Assembly (NCBI GenBank): GCA_020629635.1
Contig: JAHDCX010000012.1
Coordinates: 1-44,149, forward strand
DNA from: Acidimicrobiales bacterium
Lineage (GTDB): Bacteria > Actinomycetota > Acidimicrobiia > Acidimicrobiales > SHLQ01
Direction of reading: 5' to 3'
Length of the DNA: 44,149 nt
Shown: piece by piece, positions 19,641 to 27,377 of the stretch
Layout of the letters: each line of letters starts with the position of its first letter
Position numbering within the stretch: the first letter of the stretch is position 1
Position numbers and translations under genes: made by a program
The notes under the pieces: generated by a model
Seen by the model: only the letters and a program-made list of their open reading frames with translations
What the model was told of the DNA's origin: nothing
Databases searched by the model: none

Positions 19641-20509
19641 GCTTGTGCCTGCGACCGGGCCAGCCGGTCGCGCTCCGTGTACCAGTCGACGAATCGTGTC
19701 AGCGGAATCGAAATCGCCAAGAACAGCAGGGTGGCAACCACATAGCTCGTGTAGTTGAACGTCCTCGACGTGTAGATCTGCGCCTCCCGGACGGCCTCAC
19801 GAATCCCGAGGATCGAAATCAGCGCCACGTCCTTCTGCAGCGACACCACCGTGTTCATCAGAGCGGGAACCACGTTGCGAACTGCCTGTGGAAGGATCGC
19901 AAATCGAAGCGCCTGCCATTGGGTCAGCCCCAATGCCCGTGCGGAGGACCGCTGGCTCTCGGGCACTGCATCAATCCCCGATCGGTAGATCTCTGCGGTG
20001 TACGCCGAGTAGCTGAGCGTCAACGCCGTCAACCCCCAGAAGGTGGCACTCGAGGGCAGCAGGTCGATCTGCAACGCCGGCACCCCGAAGCCGAGGAGCA
20101 GCACCAACAAGATGAGCGGAATCCCCCGAAGGATGTCGGTGTAGATGACAGCCAACAGTCGGATCGGAAAGAACGCCGGCCCTCGCAGGCTCCGCATCAC
20201 CGCCACCAGGAGCGCGACGACCGGAATCAGCAGCATCGACCACGCGAACAGCTGCAGGTTCAGCCAGAAGCCGTCCAGGACGTCGGGCGCCGCGTCACGA
20301 AAGTCGTCGGGGTTGAAGAACTGGTCCCGGACCCGAGGCCAGTTCGGGCTGGTCACGACGAGGGCGGCGGCTCCGCCGAAGAACACGATCGTCGAAACGA
20401 CCGCAATCACGGCGGGCCACGCGCCCTCCTCGTTCAGGAATCGCTTCCGCAACGGGTGCGGACTCTCTAGCCGTCGAGCGTCGGGACGGAGCCACCCTGG
20501 TTGAGCCAC
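19637..20509 (-). CDS. Polar amino-acid ABC transporter, permease
   Basis: A 290-residue HisM/GlnP-type permease. An N-terminal helix near 32-53 is followed by a periplasm-facing linker and then the conserved permease core of several helices, with the EAA-like loop in SARALGLTQWQALRFAILPQAVRNVVP (key residues: Gly in ALGLT and the following Pro). The same family pattern SGIDAVPESQRSSA precedes it. It starts with GTG at 20509 inside the end of the binding-protein gene (43-base overlap); a later start would cost the N-terminal basic segment. Only one permease gene is present, so it should act as a homodimer. Confidence 0.93.
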   Translation of the reverse strand: MAQPGWLRPDARRLESPHPLRKRFLNEEGAWPAVIAVVSTIVFFGGAAALVVTSPNWPRVRDQFFNPDDFRDAAPDVLDGFWLNLQLFAWSMLLIPVVALLVAVMRSLRGPAFFPIRLLAVIYTDILRGIPLILLVLLLGFGVPALQIDLLPSSATFWGLTALTLSYSAYTAEIYRSGIDAVPESQRSSARALGLTQWQALRFAILPQAVRNVVPALMNTVVSLQKDVALISILGIREAVREAQIYTSRTFNYTSYVVATLLFLAISIPLTRFVDWYTERDRLARSQAQA

Positions 20510-21330
20510 TCGTCCTCGAGCGAATCGATCGTGCCGTTGTCAACGAGCGTTGCGAGCGCATCGTTCACACACGGGACGAGCGGGCTGCCCTCCTCGAACA
20601 ACATGCCGAGTTCTTCGGGGGTGTCGCCGGAGCGAGGCAGTACGCCAATGATCGACGCATCGGTGATCTCGACCGCCGTGATGAAGTAGGCCGTCGGGAG
20701 ATCGAAGACAATGCCGTCGACCTGTCCGGCGTCGAACGCTGCTTTGGCTGCCGCGTTGTCGTCGTAGACCTGAGCGTCTTCGTCGGGCTCGATGACCGAG
20801 TCGATGTAGTCGAGACTCGTCGTTCCGATCGCTGCGCCGAGACGGAGACTCTTGAGGTCGTCGACCGATCCCGCAGACGCCGCAGGGCTGTCCGCTCGAC
20901 CGATGATGGCCTGTTCGACCTGGTAGTACCCGTTCGAGAAGTCGACGACCTCGTCGCGCGCCTCAGTGATCGAATACTGCTGGATGTTGAAGTCCCAGTC
21001 CTTCGCTCCGGGGGCGATCGCCTCGTCGAAACCGGTCCGCACGAAGGTGACGGCGTCCTCGGCGAAGCCGAGCTCGTCAGCGAGCGCATAGACCAGCGCT
21101 CCCTCGTAGCCGGTCCCGGACTCCGGCACGTCGAAGACGTCGTCGCCCACACCCATCCAGGGTGGGAACACGGTCTCGCCGGTGGCGACCGTCAGGGTCC
21201 CGTCGGTCTTGGTGACGACCTCATCACAGTCGCCGCTCGACGTCGATGACTCGCTGTCACTGCCACAGGCAGCTGCGGACAGGACGACGACCAGCAACAC
21301 GGCGCCGAGACGCCGAAGGTTGGTGTGCAT
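20467..21330 (-). CDS. Amino-acid ABC transporter substrate-binding lipoprotein
   Basis: A 287-residue lipoprotein. The signal peptide ends in lipobox SAAAC, so the Cys at about residue 22 would be lipid-modified, followed by a Ser/Asp linker (GSDSESSTSSGDCDE). The mature part is a family 3 periplasmic-binding fold: TLTVATGETVFPPWMG, GYEGALVYALADELG, FNIQQYSITEARDEVVDFSNGYY (read in parts) and FDAGQVDGIVFDLPTAYF. A good Shine-Dalgarno (GGAGGG) lies about 6 bases before ATG. It heads the importer operon and has a hairpin in its 5' leader. Confidence 0.94.
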   Translation of the reverse strand: MHTNLRRLGAVLLVVVLSAAACGSDSESSTSSGDCDEVVTKTDGTLTVATGETVFPPWMGVGDDVFDVPESGTGYEGALVYALADELGFAEDAVTFVRTGFDEAIAPGAKDWDFNIQQYSITEARDEVVDFSNGYYQVEQAIIGRADSPAASAGSVDDLKSLRLGAAIGTTSLDYIDSVIEPDEDAQVYDDNAAAKAAFDAGQVDGIVFDLPTAYFITAVEITDASIIGVLPRSGDTPEELGMLFEEGSPLVPCVNDALATLVDNGTIDSLEDEWLNQGGSVPTLDG

Positions 21331-21342
21331 TGCTTCCCTCCT

Positions 21343-21381
21343 CGGACGGACCGCCGCTCGGTTCCGTCCGCGGAGATCCTA
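21343..21381 (-). promoter_or_regulatory. Putative promoter and 5' leader hairpin of the importer operon
   Basis: Reading the minus strand, a TAGGAT at 21381-21376 could be a -10 box. Directly after it an 8-bp perfect inverted repeat (21363-21370 with 21343-21350, 12-base loop) ends a few bases before the Shine-Dalgarno of the binding-protein gene. A hairpin there would sit at the very 5' end of the mRNA, or the repeat could be an operator. No convincing -35 is seen. Confidence 0.3.
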
Positions 21382-21436
21382 CGGCGCGCTCCTCCCAAGG
21401 TGCACACGAAGTTCACCTACCCGCAACCTCGACAAC

Positions 21437-21461
21437 CAGCGACCAGCTCCGCCGGTCGCTG
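21437..21461 (-). terminator. Terminator-like hairpin after prs
   Basis: A perfect 8-bp inverted repeat (CAGCGACC at 21437-21444, GGTCGCTG at 21454-21461) with a 9-base loop lies about 50 bases downstream of the prs stop. There is no U-tract. It would separate prs from the importer operon. Confidence 0.45.
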
Positions 21462-21511
21462 CAGGCCGGGCCTCGGGCAATCCGCAGCGCGAGCCGGTTG
21501 CGAGCCTGCGA

Positions 21512-22495
21512 CTACGACAGATTGTTTCCGCCGAAGATCTCCGAAACGGTCGTGTCCATGAACACCGCTTCGATGGCTTTGGCGATGATTCCTGCCACCG
21601 AAAGGACGACGAGCTTGTCGAACTCCTTGTCGGGACCGATCGGCAGCGTGTCGCACACCACGACCTGCTCGATGATCGAGTTCTTCAGCCGATCGACGGC
21701 CGGGCCTGACAGGACCGGGTGGGTGGTCGCCGCAATGACCGAGCGAGCCCCCTTTTCGTGGAGCTGTTCGGCGGCGGCCACGATCGTGCCGCCGGTGTCG
21801 ATCATGTCGTCGATGAGCACGCAGACCTTGCCCTCGACCTCACCGACGACGTCTTTCGCCTCGACCGTGTTCTTCAGACCGGCCACACGTCGCTTGTGAA
21901 CGATCGCGAGCGAGGCGCCGAGCTGGTTGGCGTAGCGTTCGGCCACCTTCACTCGACCGGCATCTGGCGAGACGACGACGAGGTCCTGCTCACCGATCGA
22001 CTTGAGGTAATCGACGAGAACGGGCATCGCAGTCAGGTGGTCGACGGGTCCGTCGAAAAATCCTTGGATCTGACCAGAGTGCAGATCAACGCTCACGAGT
22101 CGATCGGCACCCGCAGCCGTGAACATGTTTGCGACGAGCTTTGCCGTGATCGGCTCCCGACCCGCCGACTTCCGATCCTGACGCCCGTATCCGTAGAACG
22201 GCGCGACGACGGTGATTCGCTTGGCCGACGCCCGTTGGGCGGCGTCGACCATCACCAGGTGCTCCATCAAGCTGTCGTTGATCGTCCCGCCGTCCCACTG
22301 CGAGTGGGTGTTCATGATGAACACGTCGCCGCCTCGGATCGACTCGGAGAACCGACAGTGGATCTCTCCGTTGGCGAACTCGGCGATGTTGGCGTCGCCG
22401 ACATCGATCCCGAGCTCTCCAGCGACGCGCTCGGCCAAGGGCCCGGCGGTCCTCCCGGCAAACAACGTCAACTTCTTGCGCGTGACCTGCTCCAT
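21512..22495 (-). CDS. prs: Ribose-phosphate pyrophosphokinase
   Basis: A 327-residue PRPP synthase. Readable signatures are FANGEIHCRFSESIRG, FYGYGRQDRKSAGREPITAK (ATP and catalytic loop), DLHSGQIQGFFDGPVDHL, VVSPDAGRVKVAERYA, and the PRPP loop VLIDDMIDTGGTI. It makes PRPP from ribose 5-phosphate and ATP for nucleotide, His and Trp synthesis. ATG 22495 (MEQVTRKK) with an upstream GAGGGG is preferred over the longer reading that begins in intergenic sequence. It lies next to the GlmU homologue, as in most actinobacteria. Confidence 0.98.
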   Translation of the reverse strand: MEQVTRKKLTLFAGRTAGPLAERVAGELGIDVGDANIAEFANGEIHCRFSESIRGGDVFIMNTHSQWDGGTINDSLMEHLVMVDAAQRASAKRITVVAPFYGYGRQDRKSAGREPITAKLVANMFTAAGADRLVSVDLHSGQIQGFFDGPVDHLTAMPVLVDYLKSIGEQDLVVVSPDAGRVKVAERYANQLGASLAIVHKRRVAGLKNTVEAKDVVGEVEGKVCVLIDDMIDTGGTIVAAAEQLHEKGARSVIAATTHPVLSGPAVDRLKNSIIEQVVVCDTLPIGPDKEFDKLVVLSVAGIIAKAIEAVFMDTTVSEIFGGNNLS

Positions 22496-22536
22496 GACCC
22501 CTCTTCGGTATGAGCCGCCTCCGGGGGACGACGATA

Positions 22537-22569
22537 CGTCGGGAGCCCCGCTGGGCGACAACCCCGACG
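22537..22569 (-). terminator. Terminator-like nested hairpin between glmU homologue and prs
   Basis: CGTCGGG (22537-22543) pairs with CCCGACG (22563-22569), and a 4-bp GCCC/GGGC stem can nest inside it. The structure begins 7 bases after the stop of the GlmU-like gene and ends about 40 bases before the prs start. No U-tract. It may terminate or attenuate, or be part of the prs leader. Confidence 0.35.
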
Positions 22570-22575
22570 CCTCCC

Positions 22576-23556
22576 CTATCGGCGCACGACGGTGAACGGC
22601 TGAACCACCTCGTGCGGATCGACGTCGGCGCCGTCGACGACGGCGTGGGCAATGTGCGCCCCGGTCCCGATTGTCGCGTCGCGGATCTCGGCATTCGGCC
22701 CAAGAATCGCGCCCTCGCCAATCACGGACTGACCGACGATCACGGTGCCTGGATGAACGATCGTGCCGGGGCCGATCTCGACGTCTGCGTCGATCGTCAC
22801 CTGCCTCGGATCCGGAATGGCCACACCACGGTCGAGCCAGCGCTCGACGATGCGTTGACGCAGCTGGGATTCGACATCGACTCGATCTCGGTGGTTGGTG
22901 ATCCGCGTGAGCGGCTGCTCGAGCGCCCGGACGGTGACGGGATGGCCGAGGTCGCGAAGCTCGGCGACGACGTCGGCTGACGATGGTTCGACGACGCGGT
23001 GCCTGCTTGTCGCTCGTCGAAGCGTCGGTCCGAGCACCGCCGCCCGCAGGATCAGCACGCCGTCGAGCGTCTCGGGTTCGTGGACGGTGCGCATGCCCTC
23101 GACCGCTGCGCCATCCGCGTCGTCCCGGTGTGGATCGACGAAGAGAGACGCGGCCGCGCTGTCGGAGCGGTGAGTTCGAAGCATGGCGCGCAGCAACGGT
23201 CCGTCGACCTGTGGGGCGTCGGCCACCAGGACCACCGCGAGCGCATCATCATCGATCGTCAGCGACGGGGCGATGGCCTCCATGCCGCGCGACACCGCAT
23301 CGCCGATGCCCACCGCACCGACCGGAATGCGACGGACCACGACACCGTCATCTCGGTCGAACGTGTGGTCCCGATCCGACGACCAGTCGACGACGAGCAC
23401 GTGGCGAATCGACGCTCGTGTCGCCGCAGCCGTGACCCAGTCGACCAGCGAGCGACCCGCAATGGGTGCGTGCGGGTCGACGGCAGCCGGTTCTTTGGGC
23501 GACATCGCTGGCGACAGCACGATCGCCACAACCGACGGAGTTCTCACGAGGCCCAT
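22576..23556 (-). CDS. Degenerate GlmU homologue (NTP-transferase fold plus short left-handed beta-helix)
   Basis: A 326-residue protein in the usual glmU position beside prs. The N-terminal half follows the GlmU uridylyltransferase fold but the signature LAAGxGTRMxSxxPK is replaced by VLSPAMSPKEPAAV, so the Gly-rich loop and its Arg are gone. A later segment ITNHRDRVDVESQLRQRIVERW, then VTIDADVEIGPGTIVHPGTV and GPNAEIRDATIGTGAHI, clearly match the GlmU linker and first beta-helix coils. It stops there, about 130 residues short of a standard GlmU, lacking the acetyl-CoA-binding coils and catalytic residues. It is probably not a working bifunctional GlmU; a regulatory or altered role is possible. 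A functional glmU elsewhere would be expected. Confidence 0.75.
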   Translation of the reverse strand: MGLVRTPSVVAIVLSPAMSPKEPAAVDPHAPIAGRSLVDWVTAAATRASIRHVLVVDWSSDRDHTFDRDDGVVVRRIPVGAVGIGDAVSRGMEAIAPSLTIDDDALAVVLVADAPQVDGPLLRAMLRTHRSDSAAASLFVDPHRDDADGAAVEGMRTVHEPETLDGVLILRAAVLGPTLRRATSRHRVVEPSSADVVAELRDLGHPVTVRALEQPLTRITNHRDRVDVESQLRQRIVERWLDRGVAIPDPRQVTIDADVEIGPGTIVHPGTVIVGQSVIGEGAILGPNAEIRDATIGTGAHIAHAVVDGADVDPHEVVQPFTVVRR

Positions 23557-23611
23557 TGTTATCGGGCCGACGCTGTCTGCGTCACATCATCGACCACGAA
23601 GAATGAATGCG

Positions 23612-23684
23612 CTGGCCGGGCAGGGATCGAACCTGCGACCTCCTGAACCAAAATCAGGCGTTCTGCCAATTGAACTACCGGCCA
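23612..23684 (-). tRNA. tRNA-Gln (UUG)
   Basis: A 73-base cloverleaf. The acceptor stem TGGCCGG pairs fully with CCGGCCA, the anticodon stem CCTGA/TCAGG encloses loop TTTTGGT giving anticodon TTG, and the T-arm has GGTTCGATCC. The unpaired discriminator base is G, as in tRNA-Gln; CCA is not encoded. It sits between the bS22 gene and the GlmU homologue. Confidence 0.97.
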
Positions 23685-23708
23685 TCGGTGATGAAACCGG
23701 TGGTCAGG

Positions 23709-23807
23709 CTAGCGGCCGCGCTGACGTTGTGCCCGGGTGCGCTTGAGCATCTTGCGATGCTTCTTCTTGCGCATCCGCTTGCGGCGCTTTTTGACGAGAG
23801 ATCCCAT
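23709..23807 (-). CDS. 30S ribosomal protein bS22 (AURKAIP1/COX24 domain)
   Basis: A 32-residue, extremely basic peptide: MGSLVKKRRKRMRKKKHRK, then a Lys/Arg/Gln tail ending GR. It matches the actinobacterial bS22 peptide first seen in mycobacterial ribosome structures (AURKAIP1/COX24 domain; typical beginning MGSVIKKRRKRM and KKKHRK). It lies in the small subunit near the decoding region in those structures. The gene is 24 bases upstream of tRNA-Gln on the same strand. It is so short that automatic annotation often misses it. Confidence 0.93.
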   Translation of the reverse strand: MGSLVKKRRKRMRKKKHRKMLKRTRAQRQRGR

Positions 23808-23890
23808 AGCGGGCCACACGATAGCGCCAACACGCCCGCAGGCCGACCTCGGCGACAGGAATCTGGTGGGTTTCGTCCGCTACGTCGTGG

Positions 23891-24655
23891 TCAGATCGTG
23901 ACGAGCAACGGGGGCAGCGGCTGCTCCTGAACCAGTGGCGGGGCCTCCAGAACATCGACGACCACGCCGATGTCGGCAAAGCTTCCCTCGACAAACCACG
24001 TACTTCCGGATCCGGCAAGGCGTGGCCGCCGTCCCGTTACCTCCTGCACCCGCTCGCGGACCTCGACAAGACCGGGTTCGACCACAAGCGCCGCGGGCTC
24101 GAGATCGTTGCCGTGATCACCCACCGGACCACCGAGTTGGTCCCAGGCGGCGTAGACCGCAGGGGTCGAACAATGGATCGCCGGCGTCACGAGCGTGAGG
24201 GTGGATGACGACGCGACGTCGCTCGGCATGAGCTGGTCGCCGATGCCCGCGACACGGGCGGGCGTGCCGGCGACACAGAAGGCGACATCGGCGCCAATGC
24301 CGGCGGCCGCCTCTGCGTCGTCGAATCCCGCCCATCGGAGCACGGCTCCGGCATTCGTCGATCCGCCCCCGAGCCCGGCCCCAGGGGGAATCCGCTTGAC
24401 GACGGTCACGGCGGCCTCCCGACCCGCGAGTCGAAGCGCACGAGACACAAGGTCGGCGCCGATCGGCCCGACGTCGATCGGTCGCCCTTCGGCGTCGACG
24501 TAGCGAACACCAGAACCGCCGGGTTGGATCCAGACGTCGTCGTAATGGCTGACCGACACCATCTCGGCATCGATCAGATGGAAACCGTCGTCGCGCACAC
24601 CAGTGACGCGCAGACTCGTCGTCAGCTTTGCGGGAGCTCGATACAGCAGGGCCAT
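23891..24655 (-). CDS. ispE: 4-diphosphocytidyl-2-C-methyl-D-erythritol kinase
   Basis: A 254-residue GHMP kinase. The start YRAPAKLTTSLRVTG carries the catalytic Lys (K10), the glycine-rich ATP loop is PPGAGLGGGSTNAG at 90-103, a GADVAFCV segment holds the predicted catalytic Asp, and LAGSGSTWFVEG is the C-terminal motif 3. It phosphorylates CDP-ME in the MEP isoprenoid pathway. It is shorter than most IspE proteins (about 280-310 residues), the deletion falling between the ATP loop and the C-terminal motif, but the key residues remain. ATG 24655 is chosen as the first to give the family N-terminus. It follows rsmA with a 25-base gap, as in Mycobacterium. Confidence 0.93.
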   Translation of the reverse strand: MALLYRAPAKLTTSLRVTGVRDDGFHLIDAEMVSVSHYDDVWIQPGGSGVRYVDAEGRPIDVGPIGADLVSRALRLAGREAAVTVVKRIPPGAGLGGGSTNAGAVLRWAGFDDAEAAAGIGADVAFCVAGTPARVAGIGDQLMPSDVASSSTLTLVTPAIHCSTPAVYAAWDQLGGPVGDHGNDLEPAALVVEPGLVEVRERVQEVTGRRPRLAGSGSTWFVEGSFADIGVVVDVLEAPPLVQEQPLPPLLVTI

Positions 24656-24680
24656 CCAGGGCCAGACTAGAGCGCCCCTC

Positions 24681-25538
24681 TCAGGCTTCGACGGGCAGGG
24701 CCGCCGCGAGTCTCGACCACTCCTCCAACCCGAGCGTCTCGGCTCGAGCAGTGGGGTCGACACCGCAAGATTCGATCGTCGGGACGTCGAGCAGCGAGGC
24801 GAGCGACCTGCGGAGCATCTTGCGACGTTGTCCAAACCCCGCCCTGACCACCACAGCAAGCCGCCGATGGTCGATGTCGACCGGCGGCTCGTCGTGGCGA
24901 ACCAGGCGGATGACCGCCGACTCGACCTTTGGGCGAGGGACGAAGACCGTCGGCGGTACGCGCGCGACCACGCGACCGCGGGCATGCAATGCAGCGAGGA
25001 CGGAAGGGATTCCGTAGGTCTTGTCGCCGGGTGAGGCAACAAGTCGTTCGGCGACTTCGGTCTGGACGAGCACCGTGAGGTCCCGAACAAACGGGTAGCG
25101 CTCGAGTACATCGAGCACCAGGGACGTACCGATGTTGTACGGCAGGTTCGCCACCAACGAGACAGGAGAGGACTCGTCGACGGGCAGCGTGTGCCAGTCG
25201 AGCGCGGCGGCGTCCGCCTCGACGACGGTCACTCCGGGGATCGCCTGCGCACGCAGTGCGTCAGCGAGACCCGCGTCGACCTCGATGGCGACGACGGGCG
25301 CCCCCCGTTCGGCGAGCGCCATCGTCAGCGAACCGAGACCCGGACCGACTTCGATGACCTGATCGCCGGGTTCGACGCCGGCGAGCGCCGCGATCCGACG
25401 AACCGTGTTGGGGTCGGCGACGAAGTTCTGTCCGAGCTCGCGTCGGGCGCGCAGACCGTACTCGTCGAGCAACCGATGAATCTCCGGCCGACTGTGGGTC
25501 AGAGCAGGTTCTTCCCGCAGATCGGCCACTGATCCCAT
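24681..25538 (-). CDS. rsmA: 16S rRNA (adenine1518/1519-N6)-dimethyltransferase RsmA/KsgA
   Basis: A 285-residue SAM-dependent methyltransferase. GQNFVADPNTVRRIA opens the fold, motif I is EVGPGLGSLT, motif IV is NLPYNIGTSL, and the C-terminal domain has FVPRPKVESAVIRL and GFGQRRKMLRRSL. It dimethylates two adenosines in helix 45 of 16S rRNA during 30S maturation. Start choice is uncertain. ATG 25538 or GTG 25529 overlap the end of rpf by 40 or 31 bases, and a CTG at 25502 would directly overlap the rpf stop. ATG is used. The order rpf-rsmA-ispE is conserved in actinobacteria. Confidence 0.95.
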   Translation of the reverse strand: MGSVADLREEPALTHSRPEIHRLLDEYGLRARRELGQNFVADPNTVRRIAALAGVEPGDQVIEVGPGLGSLTMALAERGAPVVAIEVDAGLADALRAQAIPGVTVVEADAAALDWHTLPVDESSPVSLVANLPYNIGTSLVLDVLERYPFVRDLTVLVQTEVAERLVASPGDKTYGIPSVLAALHARGRVVARVPPTVFVPRPKVESAVIRLVRHDEPPVDIDHRRLAVVVRAGFGQRRKMLRRSLASLLDVPTIESCGVDPTARAETLGLEEWSRLAAALPVEA

Positions 25539-26500
25539 CCACGCATCGCATAGAGCGTGTAGGCCATGACGTCCTGCCAGCCGGGTGGGGCGTCGATCGG
25601 GTCGATGCCGACGAGGAACGGCCAATGGATGCCCGACACCCAATCCCAGGTCTGCTGGGAGAACTGATACGCGCCTCGGTAAAGGCCGCTCGGGCTGATG
25701 GCCTGATAGTTGTGCGTCGACTCGCATTTGCGGACCGCATCCCACTGGGCAGCAGTCGGGCCGCCCTCCGGAGGCGGCACGCGGCCGTTCACCTGGGCCG
25801 GCGGGTCGGGGATCGACGGTCCTGGCTCGGGCTCCGGTTCGGGCTCCGGGTCCGGGTCGGGCTCGGGATCCGGCTCGCCGGCGTCCGGGTCAGGATCACC
25901 AGCGTCGGGGTCCGGCTCGGGATCCGGCTCGCCAACGTCCGGATCAGGATCAGGATCACCAGCGCCCGGGTCTGGGTCCGGGTCCGGCTCGGGGTCGACC
26001 GGGCTGTCGGCATCGGGTCCGCCATCGCCTTCCGGATCAGTCTCGGGTTCGGGCTCGGGATCCGGGAGCGTCACCTTGTACCGCGGGAGCAGCGCAAGGT
26101 TGGTGTCTGACGGTGGCGGGGTCGGAATCAGATCGACGAGGCCCTCTTCGACGGCGATCGATCGGGCGACCTGCCACGACGAGACCATGGCCGACATCAG
26201 CTCGAGATTTGGTTCGGCCGCAACCGTCAGCACTCGATCGCCGACGCTGTCTGGAGGCTCGAGGTCGGCCGATTCGAGAGGGGCCTCGGCAACATCCTCG
26301 ACCGGCGCCTCGATGTCGGCGACGTCGACCACGTCAGCCGCGGCCGACTCGACCACGCCCTCAGCAGACGACGGATTGTCGATCACGAGAATCGGGATCG
26401 CGAGCACCGTCGCCAAACCGGCCAGGGCAACACGCCACCGTTCGTTCAGTCGTGGTTGTTTCAGGGCTTCGATCCCATCACTGGCCGTCCGTACAGGCAC
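25499..26500 (-). CDS. Resuscitation-promoting factor-like lytic transglycosylase
   Basis: A 333-residue exported protein. An N-terminal hydrophobic segment (about 22-42) serves as signal or anchor. An Ala/Glu/Asp-rich region leads into a long linker of Asp-Pro/Glu-Pro repeats (about 147-240). The C-terminal Rpf domain begins near 253: WDAVRKCESTHNYQ holds Cys259 and the predicted catalytic Glu260, followed by GLYRGAYQFSQQTWDWV and a second Cys near the end (disulfide partner). Rpf enzymes cleave peptidoglycan and wake dormant cells. Unlike RpfB, no G5 or DUF348 domains are present. The location between tatD and rsmA is the rpfB position of Mycobacterium. Confidence 0.92.
   Translation of the reverse strand: MPVRTASDGIEALKQPRLNERWRVALAGLATVLAIPILVIDNPSSAEGVVESAAADVVDVADIEAPVEDVAEAPLESADLEPPDSVGDRVLTVAAEPNLELMSAMVSSWQVARSIAVEEGLVDLIPTPPPSDTNLALLPRYKVTLPDPEPEPETDPEGDGGPDADSPVDPEPDPDPDPGAGDPDPDPDVGEPDPEPDPDAGDPDPDAGEPDPEPDPDPEPEPEPEPGPSIPDPPAQVNGRVPPPEGGPTAAQWDAVRKCESTHNYQAISPSGLYRGAYQFSQQTWDWVSGIHWPFLVGIDPIDAPPGWQDVMAYTLYAMRGWDQWPICGKNLL
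25800..26065 (-). repeat. Asp-Pro/Glu-Pro-coding low-complexity repeat in rpf
   Basis: The DNA is a series of related 6- to 12-base units (GGGTCCGGGTCC, GGCTCGGGATCC types on the plus strand) that encode DP, EP and GEPDP/AGDPDPD repeats. The spacer-like protein region is strongly acidic. Such arrays change length by slippage, so copy number may differ between strains or assemblies. Confidence 0.85.
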
Positions 26501-26576
26501 GCAGGGACGACGGCCCCTCCGCGCGGCTCATCACGTTAGAGAGCCCCTTCGGGCGTTGCAACAACGGTTCACGCGA

Positions 26577-26594
26577 CGCGCGAGGACTCGCGCG
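26577..26594 (-). terminator. Terminator-like hairpin after tatD
   Basis: A 7-bp stem (CGCGCGA with TCGCGCG) around a GGAC/GTCC tetraloop lies 16 bases past the tatD stop, between tatD and rpf. No U-tract follows. It may end the metG-tatD transcript. Confidence 0.4.
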
Positions 26595-26609
26595 GGGAGC
26601 GCGAGACAC

Positions 26610-27374
26610 TCAGTCGATGATTTCGGGTGGACGCAGTCCATAGAACTCGGTCGCCCGAGCCGTCGTCGCTTCTGCAACGTCGTGGACGTCACGTTCGAGC
26701 AGCGCGGCCACCGCGGTCCCGGTGTGTACCACGTACGCCGGACGGTTCGGCTTGCCCCGAAACGGCACGGGTGCGAGATATGGCGAATCGGTCTCGACCA
26801 TCAGTCGATCGAGCGGCGTGAGCCGAACCGCCTCTCGCAAGGGCTCTGCGTTCTTGAACGTCACGATGCCGCTCACGGAGATGACGATCCCGCGTTCGAG
26901 TCCCCGCTCCGCTTCCTCCGGACCGCCCGTGAAGCAATGAAAGACCGTTCGCCGCGGCACGCCTTCGGCGTCGAGGATGCCAAACGTGTCGTCCCACGCA
27001 TCACGGGTGTGAATCACGAGCGGCAGATCGTGCGTGTGCGCCAGGCGAATCTGCTCGGCAAACACGCGGGCTTGCACATCTCTCGGCGAATGGTCGTAGT
27101 GATAGTCGAGACCAGCCTCCCCCACCGCAACGACGCCGTCTTCCGACAAAAGGTCGGCGAGCGCTTCGGTTCCCTCGGTCGCGTCGTGAGGATGCACGCC
27201 GACCGTCGCCCACACGTCGTCGTGTCGAGCCGCAACCGCAATCGCTTCTCGGGAGCGTTCCGCCGTGACCCCGACGGTGACCATCGCTGCGACGCCCGCG
27301 TCACGAGCGCCCTGGACCCAGACATCGCCATCCTCGCCGGGCGGAATGTGGCAATGATTGTCGACCCAGCGCAT
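26610..27374 (-). CDS. tatD: TatD family hydrolase/DNase
   Basis: A 254-residue TIM-barrel metal hydrolase. Metal ligands are readable in order: VDNHCHI at the start, GEAGLDYHYDHS, LVIHTRDAWDD, FHCFTGG, and VETDSPYLAPVPFRGKPN near the C-terminus. TatD proteins are 3'-5' exonucleases acting on single-stranded DNA and in DNA repair. Length is normal. The gene is 3 bases downstream of the metG stop, so the two are probably co-transcribed, an arrangement common to many bacteria. Confidence 0.95.
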   Translation of the reverse strand: MRWVDNHCHIPPGEDGDVWVQGARDAGVAAMVTVGVTAERSREAIAVAARHDDVWATVGVHPHDATEGTEALADLLSEDGVVAVGEAGLDYHYDHSPRDVQARVFAEQIRLAHTHDLPLVIHTRDAWDDTFGILDAEGVPRRTVFHCFTGGPEEAERGLERGIVISVSGIVTFKNAEPLREAVRLTPLDRLMVETDSPYLAPVPFRGKPNRPAYVVHTGTAVAALLERDVHDVAEATTARATEFYGLRPPEIID

Positions 27375-27377
27375 CGA

